Program-made: the position numbers and the translations under genes
Assembly (NCBI GenBank): GCA_038049695.1
Contig: CP142451.1
Coordinates: forward strand, 47,441,001-47,505,000
Length of the DNA: 64,000 nucleotides
Reading direction: 5' to 3'
Source of the DNA: Cinnamomum chago
Taxonomy: Eukaryota > Streptophyta > Magnoliopsida > Laurales > Lauraceae
Notes under the pieces: generated by a model
Told to the model about the DNA's origin: nothing
Seen by the model: the letters and a program-made list of their open reading frames with translations, nothing else
Databases searched by the model: none
Shown here: positions 33,698-45,923 of the stretch, one piece after another
How the letters are laid out: each line of letters starts with the position of its first letter
How positions within the stretch are numbered: the first letter of the stretch is position 1

Positions 33698-34113
33698 GGA
33701 TTATATTCGCGAATGAAACTGGTTGAACCTTCCGGTTCGTGTGTTCGAATGGCCCGGATTGGGTTGTCGGGGACGTAACTTTCGATCCGCCCGTCGGATT
33801 CGCCGATATGATATACCGTTGGAAAGCTCGGGACGAGCAGATCGGCGAGGCAAACGGCAAGCCCGTTTCGTGCCGCCGGCGGGGTCGGATTCGGCCATTA
33901 TCGATGCTGTATCCTCGGTTTTTTTCTCCCCGCTCCCCACGCCCATCTTTCCGACATCGGGAGGACGCACGTCGCCCCCATCGTGGCCCGGAATAGGGGA
34001 TCGTGATGCCCAGGTGCCCCCTGCATAACTAAACAAAATAAAAAGTGTAATTGCGAGTGCCAAACGATCAGCACCCAAGGAGGGAAGGCCGAAGTTGACT
34101 TCAAAAGCAAAAA

Positions 34114-34233
34114 GGGGGTGCAACACGAGGACTTCCCAGGAGGTCACCCATCCTAGTACTACTCTCGCCCAAGCACGCTTAACTGCGGAGTTCTGATGGG
34201 ATCCGGTGCATTAGCGCTGGTATGATCGCACCC
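34114..34233 (-). rRNA. 5S rRNA: 5S rRNA gene, copy 64
   Basis: Matches the consensus. Upstream spacer M. Confidence 0.98.
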
Positions 34234-34650
34234 GGATTATATTCGCGAATGAAACTGGTTGTTCCTTCCGGTTCGTGTGTTCCAACGGCCCGGATTGGGT
34301 TGTCGGGGACGTAACTTTTAATCCGCCTGTCGGATTCGCCAAAATGATATACCGTTGGAAAGCTCGGGACGAGCAAATCGGCAGGGCAAACCAGCAAGCC
34401 CGTTTCGTGCCTCCGGCGGGGTCGGATTCGGCCATTCTCGATGCTGTATCCTCGGTTTTTTGCTCCCCGCTCCCCACGCCCATCGTTCCGACACCGGGAG
34501 GACGCACGTCGCCTCAATCGTGGCCCGGAATAGGGGATCGAGAAGCCCAGGTGCCCCCTGCTTAACTAAACAAAATAAAAAGTGTAATTGCGAGTGCCAA
34601 ACGATCAACGCCAAAGGAGGGAGGGCCGAAGTTGACTTAAAAAGCAAAAA
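34234..34650. other. Intergenic spacer, M type (representative, copy 64 to 65)
   Basis: 417 bp. T6G tract, cgcctcaatcg, distal block caacgccaaaggagggagg, then ttaaaaag so that the downstream neighbour gene has T5 plus T5 terminators. Proximal marker gttccttccgg with gttccaacggcc. M spacers follow genes 59, 61, 64, 66, 69, 72, 75-77, 80, 83, 88, 91, 94, 96, 98, 101, 104, 110, 111, 113, 116 and 119. No gene. Confidence 0.85.
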
Positions 34651-34770
34651 GGGGGTGCAACACGAGGACTTCCCAGGAGGTCACCCATCCTAGTACTACT
34701 CTCGCCCAAGCACGCTTAACTGCGGAGTTCTGATGGGATCCGGTGCATTAGCGCTGGTATGATCGCACCC
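34651..34770 (-). rRNA. 5S rRNA: 5S rRNA gene, copy 65
   Basis: Matches the consensus. Upstream spacer R. Confidence 0.98.
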
Positions 34771-35187
34771 GGATTATATTCGCGAATGAAACTGGTTGTA
34801 CCTTCCGGTTCGTGTGTTCGAATGGCCCGGATTGGGTTGTCGGGGACGTAACTTTCGATCCGCCTGTCGGATTCGCCGATATGATATACCGTTGGAAAGC
34901 TCGGGACGAGCAGATCGGCGGGGCAAACGGGCAAGCCCGTTTCGTGCCGCCGGCGGGGTCGGATTCGGCCATTCTCGATGCTGTATCCTCGGTTTTTTTC
35001 TCCCCGCTCCCCACGCCCATCTTTCCGACATCGGGAGGACGCACGTCGCCCCCATCGTGGCCCGGAATAGGGGATCGTGATGCCCAGGTGCCCCCTGCAT
35101 AACTAAACAAAATAAAAAGTGTAATTGCGAGTGCCAAACGATCAGCGCCCAAGGAGGGAAGGCCGAAGTTGACTTCAAAAGCAAAAA
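34771..35187. other. Intergenic spacer, R type (representative, copy 65 to 66)
   Basis: 417 bp. T7 tract followed by C (g to t change beside the T6), catctttccgacatcgg, cgcccccatcgtgg and cataactaaac. Proximal marker is gttcgaatggcc here and gtcttccagcgg in other R units. R spacers occur only in the right half. No gene. Confidence 0.85.
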
Positions 35188-35307
35188 GGGGGTGCAACAC
35201 GAGGACTTCCCAGGAGGTCACCCATCCTAGTACTACTCTCGCCCAAGCACGCTTAACTGCGGAGTTCTGATGGGATCCGGTGCATTAGCGCTGGTATGAT
35301 CGCACCC
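35188..35307 (-). rRNA. 5S rRNA: 5S rRNA gene, copy 66
   Basis: Matches the consensus. Upstream spacer M, nearly identical to spacer 64 (cttttaatccg). Confidence 0.98.
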
Positions 35308-35724
35308 GGATTATATTCGCGAATGAAACTGGTTGTTCCTTCCGGTTCGTGTGTTCCAACGGCCCGGATTGGGTTGTCGGGGACGTAACTTTTAATCCGC
35401 CTGTCGGATTCGCCAAAATGATATACCGTTGGAAAGCTCGGGACGAGCAAATCGGCAGGGCAAACCAGCAAGCCCGTTTCGTGCCTCCGGCGGGGTCGGA
35501 TTCGACCATTCTCGATGCTGTATCCTCGGTTTTTTGCTCCCCGCTCCCCACGCCCATCGTTCCGACACCGGGAGGACGCACGTCGCCTCAATCGTGGCCC
35601 GGAATAGGGGATCGTGAAGCCCAGGTGCCCCCTGCTTAACTAAACAAAATAAAAAGTGTAATTGCGAGTGCCAAACGATCAACGCCAAAGGAGGGACGGC
35701 CGAAGTTGACTTAAAAAGCAAAAA

Positions 35725-35844
35725 GGGGGTGCAACACGAGGACTTCCCAGGAGGTCACCCATCCTAGTACTACTCTCGCCCAAGCACGCTTAACTGCGGA
35801 GTTCTGATGGGATCCGGTGCATTAGCGCTGGTATGATCGAACCC
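35725..35844 (-). rRNA. 5S rRNA: 5S rRNA gene, copy 67
   Basis: G5U. Upstream -4 A to T, so the AT stretch reads AATATATT. Upstream spacer R. Confidence 0.96.
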
Positions 35845-36261
35845 GGAATATATTCGCGAATGAAACTGGTTGTTCCTTCCGGTTCGTGTCTTACAGCGGC
35901 CCGGATTGGGTTGTCGGGGACGTAACTTTCGATCCGCCTGTCGGATTCGCCGATATGATATACCGTTGGAAAGCTCGGGACGAGCAGATCGGCGGGGCAA
36001 ACGGGCAAGCCCGTTTCGTGCCGCCGGCGGGGTCGGATTCGGCCATTCTCGATGCTGTATCCTCGGTTTTTTTCTCCCCGCTCCCCACGCCCATCTTTCC
36101 GACATCGGGAGGACGCACGTCGCCCCCATCGTGGCCCGGAATAGGGGATCGTGATGCCGAGGTGCCCCCTGCATAACTAAACAAAATAAAAAGTGTAATT
36201 GCGAGTGCCAAACGATCAGCGCCAAAGGAGGGAGGGCCGAAGTTGACTTAAAAAGCAAAAA

Positions 36262-36381
36262 GGGGGTGCAACACGAGGACTTCCCAGGAGGTCACCCATC
36301 CTAGTACTACTCTCGCCCAAGCACGCTTAACTGCGGAGTTCTGATGGGATCCGGTGCATTAGCGCTGGTATGATCGCACCC
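36262..36381 (-). rRNA. 5S rRNA: 5S rRNA gene, copy 68
   Basis: Matches the consensus. Upstream spacer R with gggccaaacggg, shared with spacer 79. Confidence 0.98.
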
Positions 36382-36798
36382 GGATTATATTCGCGAATGA
36401 AACTGGTTGTACCTTCCGGTTCGTGTGTTCGAATGGCCCGGATTGGGTTGTCGGGGACGTAACTTTCGATCCGCTTGTCGGATTCGCCGATATGATATAC
36501 CGTTGGAAAGCTCGGGAAGAGCAGATCGGCGGGCCAAACGGGCAAGCCCGTTTCGTGCCGCCGGCGGGGTCGGATTCGGCCATTCTCGATGCTGTATCCT
36601 CGGTTTTTTTCTCCCCGCTCCCCACGCCCATCTTTCCGACATCGGGAGGACGCACGTCGCCCCCATCGTGGCCCGGAATAGGGGATCGTGATGCCCAGGT
36701 GCCCCCTGCATAACTAAACAAAATAAAAAGTGTAATTGCGAGTGCCAAACGATCAGCGCCCAAGTAGGGAAGGCCGAAGTTGACTTCAAAAGCAAAAA

Positions 36799-36918
36799 GG
36801 GGGTGCAACACGAGGACTTCCCAGGAGGTCACCCATCCTAGTACTACTCTCGCCCAAGCACGCTTAACTGCGGAGTTCTGATGGGATCCGGTGCATTAGC
36901 GCTGGTATGATCGCACCC
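36799..36918 (-). rRNA. 5S rRNA: 5S rRNA gene, copy 69
   Basis: Matches the consensus. The upstream spacer is a chimera: R-like with a one-base loss (cggattggttg) on the gene side, M-like beyond about 37,065. Confidence 0.97.
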
Positions 36919-37334
36919 GAATTATATTCGCGAATGAAACTGGTTGTACCTTCCGGTTCGTGTGTTCGAATGGCCCGGATTGGTTGTCGGGGACGTAACT
37001 TTCGATCCGCCCGTCGGATTCGCCGATATGATATACCGTTGGAAAGCTCGGGACGAGCAAATCGGCGGGGCAAACCAGCAAGCCCGTTTCGTGCCTCCGG
37101 CGGGGTCGGATTCGGCCATTCTCGATGCTGTATCCTCGGTTTTTTGCTCCCCGCTCCCCACGCCCATCGTTCCGACACCGGGAGGACGCACGTCGCCTCA
37201 ATCGTGGCCCGGAATAGGGGATCGTGAAGCCCAGGTGGCCCCTGCTTAACTAAACAAAATAAAAAGTGTAATTGCGAGTGCCAAACGATCAACGCCAAAG
37301 GAGGGAGGGCCGAAGTTGACTTAAAAAGCAAAAA

Positions 37335-37454
37335 GGGGATGCAACACGACGACTTCCCAGGAGGTCACCCATCCTAGTACTACTCTCGCCCAAGCACGCT
37401 TAACTGCGGAGTTCTGATGGGATCCGGTGCATTAGTGCTGGTATGATCGAACCC
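37335..37454 (-). rRNA. 5S rRNA: 5S rRNA gene, copy 70 (diverged)
   Basis: C116U, C105G, G19A and G5U. G3-U116 can still pair as G-U; pair 5-114 is broken. Upstream spacer R. Confidence 0.93.
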
Positions 37455-37871
37455 GGATTATATTCGCGAATGAAACTGGTTGTTCCTTCTGGTTCGTGTC
37501 TTCCAGCGGCCCGGATTGGGTTGTCGGGGACGTAACTTTCGATCCGCCTGTCGGATTCGCCGATATGATATACCGTTGGAAAGCTCGGGACGAGCAGATC
37601 GGCGGGGCAAACGGGCAAGCCCGTTTCGTGCCGCCGGCGGGGTCGGATTCGGCCATTCTCGATGCTGTATCCTCGGTTTTTTTCTCCCCGCTCCCCACGC
37701 CCATCTTTCCGACATCGGGAGGACGCACGTCGCCCCCATCGTGGCCCGGAATAGGGGATCGTGATGCCCAGGTGCCCCCTGCATAACTAAACAAAATAAA
37801 AAGTGTAATTGCGAGTGCCAAACGATCAGCGCCAAAGGAGGGAGGGCCGAAGTTGACTTAAAAAGCAAAAA

Positions 37872-37991
37872 GGGGGTGCAACACGAGGACTTCCCAGGAG
37901 GTCACCCATCCTAGTACTACTCTCGCCCAAGCACGCTTAACTGCGGAGTTCTGATGGGATCCGGTGCATTAGCGCTGGTATGATCGCACCC
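37872..37991 (-). rRNA. 5S rRNA: 5S rRNA gene, copy 71
   Basis: Matches the consensus. Upstream spacer R. Confidence 0.98.
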
Positions 37992-38408
37992 GGATTATAT
38001 TCGCGAATGAAACTGGTTGTACCTTCCGGTTCGTGTGTTCGAATGGCCCGGATTGGGTTGTCGGGGACGTAACTTTCGATCCGCCCGTCGGATTCGCCGA
38101 TATGATATACCGTTGGAAAGCTCGGGACGAGCAGATCGGCGAGGCAAACGGGCAAGCCCGTTTCGTGCCGCCGGCGGGGTCGGATTCGGCCATTATCGAT
38201 GCTGTATCCTCGGTTTTTTTCTCCCCGCTCCCCACGCCCATCTTTCCGACATCGGGAGGACGCACGTCGCCCCCAACGTGGCCCGGAATAGGGGATCGTG
38301 ATGCCCAGGTGCCCCCTGCATAACTAAACAAAATAAAAAGTGTAATTGCGAGTGCCAAACGATCAGCGCCCAAGGAGGGAAGGCCGAAGTTGACTTCAAA
38401 AGCAAAAA

Positions 38409-38528
38409 GGGGGTGGAACACGAGGACTTCGCAGGAGGTCACCCATCCTAGTACTACTCTCGCCCAAGCACGCTTAATTGCGGAGTTCTGATGGGATCCG
38501 GTGCATTAGCGCTGGTATGATCGCACCC
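38409..38528 (-). rRNA. 5S rRNA: 5S rRNA gene, copy 72
   Basis: G113C, G98C and G51A. Counterpart of copy 61. Upstream spacer M. Confidence 0.94.
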
Positions 38529-38945
38529 GGATTATATTCGCGAATGAAACTGGTTGTTCCTTCCGGTTCGTGTGTTCCAACGGCCCGGATTGGGTTGTCG
38601 GGGACGTAACTTTTGATCCGCCTGTCGGATTCGCCAAAATGATATACCGTTGGAAAGCTCGGGACGAGCAAATCGGCAGGGCAAACCAGCAAGCCCGTTT
38701 CGTGCCTCCGGCGGAGTCGGATTCGGCCATTCTCGATGCTGTATCCTCGGTTTTTTGCTCCCCGCTCCCCACGCCCATCGTTCCGACACCGGGAGGACGC
38801 ACGTCGACTCAATCGTGGCCCGGAATAGGGGATCGTGAAGCCCAGGTGCCCCCTGCTTAACTAAACAAAATAAAAAGTGTAATTGCGAGTGCCAAACGAT
38901 CAGCGCCAAAGGAGGGAGGGCCGAAGTTGACTTAAAAAGCAAAAA

Positions 38946-39065
38946 GGGGGTGCAACACGAGGACTTCCCAGGAGGTCACCCATCCTAGTACTACTCTCGC
39001 CCAAGCACGCTTAACTGCGGAGTTCTGATGGGATCCGGTGCATTAGCGCTGGTATGATCGAACCC
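38946..39065 (-). rRNA. 5S rRNA: 5S rRNA gene, copy 73
   Basis: G5U. Upstream spacer R. Confidence 0.96.
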
Positions 39066-39482
39066 GGATTATATTCGCGAATGAAACTGGTTGTTCCTTC
39101 CGGTTCGTGTCTTCCAGCGGCCCGGATTGGGTTGTCGGGGACGTAACTTTCGATCCGCCTGTCGGATTCGCCGATATGATATACCGTTGGAAAGCTCGGG
39201 ACGAGCAGATCGGTGGGGCAAACGGGCAAGCCCGTTTCGTGCCGCCGGCGGGGTCGGATTCGGCCATTCTCGATGCTGTATCCTCGGTTTTTTTCTCCCC
39301 GCTCCCCACGCCCATCTTTCCGACATCGGGAGGACGCACGTCGCCCCCATCGTGGCCCGGAATAGGGGATCGTGATGCCCAGGTGCCCCCTGCATAACTA
39401 AACAAAATAAAAAGTGTAATTGCGAGTGCCAAACGATCAGCGCCAAAGGAGGGAGGGCCGAAGTTGACTTAAAAAGCAAAAA

Positions 39483-39602
39483 GGGGGTGCAACACGAGGA
39501 CTTCCCAGGAGGTCACCCATCCTAGTACTACTCTCGCCCAAGCACGCTTAACTGCGGAGTTCTGATGGGATCCGGTGCATTAGCGCTGGTATGATCGCAC
39601 CC
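39483..39602 (-). rRNA. 5S rRNA: 5S rRNA gene, copy 74
   Basis: Matches the consensus. Upstream spacer R. Confidence 0.98.
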
Positions 39603-40018
39603 GGATTATATTCGCGAATGAAACTGGTTGTACCTTCCGGTTCGTGTGTTCGAATGGCCCGGATTGGGTTGTCGGGGACGTAACTTTCGATCCGCCCGTC
39701 GGATTCGCCGATATGATATACCGTTGGAAAGCTCGGGACGAGCAGATCGGCGAGGCAAACGTCAAGCCCGTTTCGTGCCGCCGGCGGGGTCGGATTCGGC
39801 CATTATCGATGCTGTATCCTCGGTTTTTTTCTCCCCGCTCCCCACGCCCATCTTTCCGACATCGGGAGGACGCACGTCGCCCCCATCGTGGCCCGGAATA
39901 GGGGATCGTGATGCCCAGGTGCCCCCTGCATAACTAAACAAAATAAAAAGTGTAATTGCGAGTGCCAAACGATCAGCGCCCAAGGAGGGAAGGCCGAAGT
40001 TGACTTCAAAAGCAAAAA

Positions 40019-40137
40019 GGGGGTGCAACACGAGGACTTCCCAGGAGGTCACCCATCCTAGTACTACTCTCGCCCAAGCACGCTTAGCTGCGGAGTTCTG
40101 ATGGGATCCGGTGCATTAGCGCTGGTATGATCGCACC
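40019..40137 (-). rRNA. 5S rRNA: 5S rRNA gene, copy 75, one base lost at the 5' end
   Basis: 119 bp. One C is missing from accc on the plus strand, so the gene strand starts with one G fewer or the start shifts by one base. U52C in the A box. Not found in its counterpart copy 64. Upstream spacer M. Confidence 0.92.
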
Positions 40138-40554
40138 GGATTATATTCGCGAATGAAACTGGTTGTTCCTTCCGGTTCGTGTGTTCCAACGGCCCGGATT
40201 GGGTTGTCGGGGACGTAACTTTTAATCCGCCTGTCGGATTCGCCAAAATGATATACCGTTGGAAAGCTCGGGACGAGCAAATCGGCAGGGCAAACCCGCA
40301 AGCCCGTTTCGTGCCTCCGGCGGGGTCGGATTCGGCCATTGTCGATGCTGTATCCTCGGTTTTTTGCTCCCCGCTCCCCACGCCCATCGTTCCGACACCG
40401 GGAGGACGCACGTCGCCTCAATCGTGGCCCGGAATAGGGGATCGTGAAGCCCAGGTGCCCCCTGCTTAACTAAACAAAATAAAAAGTGTAATTGCGAGTG
40501 CCAAACGATCAACGCCAAAGGAGGGAGGGCCGAAGTTGACTTAAAAAGCAAAAA

Positions 40555-40674
40555 GGGGGTGCAACACGAGGACTTCCCAGGAGGTCACCCATCCTAGTAC
40601 TACTCTCGCCCAAGCACGCTTAACTGCGGAGTTCTGATGGGATCCGGTGCATTAGCGCTGGTATGATCGAACCC
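40555..40674 (-). rRNA. 5S rRNA: 5S rRNA gene, copy 76
   Basis: G5U. Upstream -5 A to G interrupts the AT stretch. Upstream spacer T6G type with a left-like tcctcgattttttg. Confidence 0.95.
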
Positions 40675-41091
40675 GGATCATATTCGCGAATGAAACTGGT
40701 TGTTCCTTCCGGTTCGTGTCTTCCAGCGGCCCGGATTGGGTTGTCGGGGACGTAACTTTCGATCCGCCTGTCGGATTCGCCGATATGATATACCGTTGGA
40801 AAGCTCGGGACGAGCAGATCGGCGAGGCAAACGGGCAAGCCCGTTTCGTGCCGCCGGCGGGGTCGGATTCGGCCATTCTCGATGCTGTATCCTCGATTTT
40901 TTGCTCCCCGCTCCCCACGCCCATCGTTCCGACACCGGGAGGACGCACGTCGCCTCAATCGTGGCCCGGAATAGGGGATCGTGAAGCCCAGGTGCCCCCT
41001 GCTTAACTAAACAAAATAAAAAGTGTAATTGCGAGTGCCAAACGATCAACGCCAAAGGAGGGAGGGCCGAAGTTGACTTAAAAAGCAAAAA

Positions 41092-41211
41092 GGTTGTGCA
41101 ACACGGGGACTTCCCAGGAGGTCACCCATCCTAGTACTGCTCTCGCCCAAGCACGCTTAACTGCGGAGTTCTGATGGGATCCGGTGCATTAGCGCTGGTA
41201 TGATCGAACCC
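41092..41211 (-). rRNA. 5S rRNA: 5S rRNA gene, copy 77 (helix I defective)
   Basis: C118A, C117A, U106C, U73C and G5U. Three of six helix I pairs (1-118, 2-117, 5-114) are broken, so this is a probable pseudogene. Nearly identical to copy 78. Confidence 0.92.
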
Positions 41212-41628
41212 GGATTATATTCGCGAATGAAACTGGTTGTTCCTTCCGGTTCGTGTCTTCCAGCGGCCCGGATTGGGTTGTCGGGGACGTGACTTTTGAT
41301 CCGCCTGTCGGATTCGCCGATATGATATACCGTTGGAAAGCTCGGGACGAGCAGATCGGCGAGGCAAACGGGCAAGCCCGTTTCGTGCCGCCGGCGGGGT
41401 CGGATTCGGCCATTCTCGATGCTGTATCCTCGATTTTTTGCTCCCCGCTCCCCACGCCCATCGTTCCGACACCCGGAGGACGCACGTCGCCTCCATCGTG
41501 GCCCGGAATAGGGGATCGTGAAGCCCAGGTGCCCCCTGCTTAACTAAACAAAATAAAAAGTGTAATTGCGAGTGCCAAACGATCAACGCCAAAGGAGGGA
41601 GGGCCGAAGTTGACTTAAAAAGCAAAAA

Positions 41629-41748
41629 GGTTGTGCAACACGGGGACTTCCCAGGAGGTCACCCATCCTAGTACTGCTCTCGCCCAAGCACGCTTAACTG
41701 CGGAGTTCTGATGGGATCCGGTGCATTAGCGCTGGTATGATCGAACCC
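41629..41748 (-). rRNA. 5S rRNA: 5S rRNA gene, copy 78 (helix I defective)
   Basis: The same five changes as copy 77, pointing to a single-unit duplication. Upstream spacer R. Confidence 0.92.
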
Positions 41749-42165
41749 GGATTATATTCGCGAATGAAACTGGTTGTTCCTTCCGGTTCGTGTCTTCCAG
41801 CGGCCCGGATTGGGTTGTCGGGGACGTAACTTTCGATCCGCCTGTCGGATTCGCCGATATGATATACCGTTGGAAAGCTCGGGACGAGCAGATCGGCGGG
41901 GCAAACGGACAAGCCCGTTTCGTGCCGCCGGCGGGGTCGGATTCGGCCATTCTCGATGCTGTATCCTCGGTTTTTTTCTCCCCGCTCCCCACGCCCATCT
42001 TTCCGACATCGGGAGGACGCACGTCGCCCCCATCGTGGCCCGGAATAGGGGATCGTGATGCCGAGGTGCCCCCTGCATAACTAAACAAAATAAAAAGTGT
42101 AATTTCGAGTGCCAAACGATCAGCGCCAAAGGAGGGAGGGCCGAAGTTGACTTAAAAAGCAAAAA

Positions 42166-42285
42166 GGGGGTGCAACACGAGGACTTCCCAGGAGGTCACC
42201 CATCCTAGTACTACTCTCGCCCAAGCACGCTTAACTGCGGAGTTCTGATGGGATCCGGTGCATTAGCGCTGGTATGATCGCACCC
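42166..42285 (-). rRNA. 5S rRNA: 5S rRNA gene, copy 79
   Basis: Matches the consensus. Upstream spacer R. Confidence 0.98.
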
Positions 42286-42702
42286 GGATTATATTCGCGA
42301 ATGAAACTGGTTGTACCTTCCGGTTCGTGTGTTCGAATGGCCCGGATTGGGTTGTCGGGGACGTAACTTTCGATCCGCCTGTCGGATTCGCCGATATGAT
42401 ATACCGTTGGAAAGCTCGGGACGAGCAGATCGGCGGGCCAAACGGGCAAGCCCGTTTCGTGCCGCCGGCGGGGTCGGATTCGGCCATTCTCGATGCTGTA
42501 TCCTCGGTTTTTTTCTCCCCGCTCCCCACGCCCATCTTTCCGACATCGGGAGGACGCACGTCGCCCCCATCGTGGCCCGGAATAGGGGATCGTGATGCCC
42601 AGGTGCCCCCTGCATAACTAAACAAAATAAAAAGTGTAATTGCGAGTGCCAAACGATCAGCGCCCAAGGAGGGAAGGCCGAAGTTGACTTCAAAAGCAAA
42701 AA

Positions 42703-42822
42703 GGGGGTGCAACACGAGGACTTCCCAGGAGGTCACCCATCCTAGTACTACTCTCGCCCAAGCACGCTTAACAGCGGAGTTCTGATGGGATCCGGTGCAT
42801 TAGCGCTGGTATGATCGCACCC
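42703..42822 (-). rRNA. 5S rRNA: 5S rRNA gene, copy 80
   Basis: A50U (first base of the A box). Upstream spacer M. Confidence 0.96.
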
Positions 42823-43239
42823 GGATTATATTCGCGAATGAAACTGGTTGTTCCTTCCGGTTCGTGTGTTCCAACGGCCCGGATTGGGTTGTCGGGGACG
42901 TAACTTTCGATCCGCCTGTCGGATTCGCCAAAATGATAAACCGTTGGAAAGCTCGGGACGAGCAAATCGGCAGGGCAAACCGGCAAGCCCGTTTCGTGCC
43001 TCCGGCGGAGTCGGATTCGGCCATTCTCGATGCTGTATCCTCGGTTTTTTGCTCCCCGCTCCCCACGCCCATCGTTCCGACACCGGGAGGACGCACGTCG
43101 CCTCAATCGTGGCCCGGAATAGGGGATCGTGAAGCCCAGGTGCCCCCTGCTTAACTAAACAAAATAAAAAGTGTAATTGCGAGTGCCAAACGATCAGCGC
43201 CAAAGGAGGGAGGGCCGAAGTTGACTTAAAAAGCAAAAA

Positions 43240-43359
43240 GGGGGTGCAACACGAGGACTTCCCAAGAGGTCACCCATCCTAGTACTACTCTCGCCCAAGC
43301 ACGCTTAACTGCGGAGTTCTGATGGGATCCGGTGCATTAGCGCTGGTATGATCGAACCC
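43240..43359 (-). rRNA. 5S rRNA: 5S rRNA gene, copy 81
   Basis: C95U and G5U. Upstream spacer R. Confidence 0.95.
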
Positions 43360-43776
43360 GGATTATATTCGCGAATGAAACTGGTTGTTCCTTCCGGTTC
43401 GTGTCTTCCAGCGGCCCGGATTGGGTTGTCGGGGACGTAACTTTCGATCCGCCTGTCGGATTCGCCGATATGGTATACCGTTGGAAAGCTCGGGACGAGC
43501 AGATCGGCGGGGCAAACGGGCAGGCCCGTTTCGTGCCGCCGGCGGGGTCGGATTCGGCCATTCTCGATGCTGTATCCTCGGTTTTTTTCTCCCCGCTCCC
43601 CACGCCCATCTTTCCGACATCGGGAGGACGCACGTCGCCCCCATCGTGGCCCGGAATAGGGGATCGTGATGCCCAGGTGCCCCCAGCATAACTAAACAAA
43701 ATAAAAAGTGTAATTGCGAGTGCCAAACGATCAGCGCCAAAGGAGGGAGGGCCGAAGTTGACTTAAAAAGCAAAAA

Positions 43777-43896
43777 GGGGGTGCAACACGAGGACTTCCC
43801 AGGAGGTCACCCATCCTAGTACTACTCTCGCCCAAGCACGCTTAACTGCGGAGTTCTGATGGGATCCGGTGCATTAGCGCTGGTATGATCGCACCC
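43777..43896 (-). rRNA. 5S rRNA: 5S rRNA gene, copy 82
   Basis: Matches the consensus. Upstream -9 A to T and -2 T. Upstream spacer R with a one-base loss (cggattggttg). Confidence 0.97.
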
Positions 43897-44312
43897 GAAT
43901 TATAATCGCGAATGAAACTGGTTGTACCTTCCGGTTCGTGTGTTCGAATGGCCCGGATTGGTTGTCGGGGACGTAACTTTCGATCCGCCCGTCGGATTCG
44001 CCGATATGATATACCGTTGGAAAGCTCGGGACGAGCAGATCGGCGAGGCAAACGGGCAAGCCCGTTTCGTGCCGCCGGCGGGGTCGGATTCGGCCATTAT
44101 CGATGCTGTATCCTCGGTTTTTTTCTCCCCGCTCCCCACGCCCATCTTTCCGACATCGGGAGGACGCACGTCGCCCCCATCGTGGCCCGGAATAGGGGAT
44201 CGTGATGCCCAGGTGCCCCCTGCATAACTAAACAAAATAAAAAGTGTAATTGCGAGTGCCAAACGATCAGCGCCCAAGGAGGGAAGGCCGAAGTTTACTT
44301 CAAAAGCAAAAA

Positions 44313-44432
44313 GGGGGTGCAACACGAGGACTTCCCAGGAGGTCACCCATCCTAGTACTACTCTCGCCCAAGCACGCTTAACTGCGGAGTTCTGATGGGA
44401 TCCGGTGCATTAGCGCTGGTATGATCGCACCC
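44313..44432 (-). rRNA. 5S rRNA: 5S rRNA gene, copy 83
   Basis: Matches the consensus. Upstream spacer M. Confidence 0.98.
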
Positions 44433-44849
44433 GGATTATATTCGCGAATGAAACTGGTTGTTCCTTCCGGTTCGTGTGTTCCAACGGCCCGGATTGGGTT
44501 GTCGGGGACGTAACTTTCGATCCGCCTGTCGGATTCGCCAAAATGATATACCGTTGGAAAGCTCGGGACGGGCAAATCGGCAGGGCAAACCAGCAAGCCC
44601 GTTTCGTGCCTCCGGCGGGGTCGGTTTCGGCCATTCTCGATGCTGTATCCTCGGTTTTTTGCTCCCCGCTCCCCACGCCCATCGTTCCGACACCGGGAGG
44701 ACGCACGTCGCCTCAATCGTGGCCCGAAATAGGGGATCGTGAAGCCCAGGTGCCCCCTGCTTAACTAAACAAAATAAAAAGTGTAATTGCGAGTGCCAAA
44801 CGATCAACGCCAAAGGAGGGAGGGCCGAAGTTGACTGAAAAAGCAAAAA

Positions 44850-44969
44850 GGTTGTGCAACACGAGGACTTCCCAGGAGGTCACCCATCCTAGTACTGCTC
44901 TCGCCCAAGCACGCTTAACTGCGGAGTTCTGATGGGATCCGGTGCATTAGCGCTGGTATGATCGAACCC
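44850..44969 (-). rRNA. 5S rRNA: 5S rRNA gene, copy 84 (helix I defective)
   Basis: C118A, C117A, U73C and G5U. As in copies 77 and 78, three helix I pairs are lost. Upstream spacer R. Confidence 0.92.
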
Positions 44970-45386
44970 GGATTATATTCGCGAATGAAACTGGTTGTTC
45001 CTTCCGGTTCGTGTCTTCCAGCGGCCCGGATTGGGTTGTCGGGGACGTAACTTTCGATCCGCCTGTCGGATTCGCCGATATGGTATACCGTTGGAAAGCT
45101 CGGGACGAGCAGATCGGCGGGGCAAACGGGCAAGCCCGTTTCGTGCCGCCAGCGGGGTCGGATTCGGCCATTCTCGATGCTGTATCCTCGGTTTTTTTCT
45201 CCCCGCTCCCCACGCCCATCTTTCCGACATCGGGAGGACGCACGTCGCCCCCATCGTGGCCCGGAATAGGGGATCGTGATGCCCAGGTGCCCCCTGCATA
45301 ACTAAACAAAATAAAAAGTGTAATTGCGAGTGCCAAACGATCAGCGCCAAAGGAGGGAGGGCCGAAGTTGACTTAAAAAGCAAAAA

Positions 45387-45506
45387 GGGGGTGCAACACG
45401 AGGACTTCCCAGGAGGTCACCCATCCTAGTACTACTCTCGCCCAAGCACGCTTAACTGCGGAGTTCTGATGGGATCCGGTGCATTAGCGCTGGTATGATC
45501 GCACCC
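45387..45506 (-). rRNA. 5S rRNA: 5S rRNA gene, copy 85
   Basis: Matches the consensus. Upstream spacer R. Confidence 0.98.
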
Positions 45507-45923
45507 GGATTATATTCGCGAATGAAACTGGTTGTACCTTCCGGTTCGTGTGTTCGAATGGCCCGGATTGGGTTGTCGGGGACGTAACTTTCGATCCGCC
45601 GGTCGGATTCGCCGATATGATATACCGTTGGAAAGCTCGGGACGAGCAGATCGGCGGGGCAAACGTGCAAGCCCGTTTCGTGCCGCCGGCGGGGTTGGAT
45701 TCGGCCATTCTCGATGCTGTATCCTCGGTTTTTTTCTCCCCGCTCCCCACGCCCATCTTTCCGACATCGGGAGGACGCACGTCGCCCCCATCGTGGCCCG
45801 GAATAGGGGATCGTGATGCCCAGGTGCCCCCTGCATAACTAAACAAAATAAAAAGTGTAATTGCAAGTGCCAAACGATCAGCGCCCAAGGAGGGAAGGCC
45901 GAAGTTGACTTCAAAAGCAAAAA

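Larger units (their letters stand above)
31969..34650. repeat. Higher-order block C1 (copies 60-64)
   Basis: Matches 37,872-40,554 (copies 71-75) unit by unit: caacgtgg in spacers 60 and 71, G113C with G51A in genes 61 and 72, cggtggggc in spacers 62 and 73, a one-base loss near aaacggcaag/aaacgtcaag in 63 and 74, and cttttaatccg in 64 and 75. The offset is 11 units. Confidence 0.8.
37872..40554. repeat. Higher-order block C2 (copies 71-75)
   Basis: Counterpart of block C1, 11 units away. Copies 78-79 further resemble 67-68, so parts of the correspondence extend beyond the block. Confidence 0.8.
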
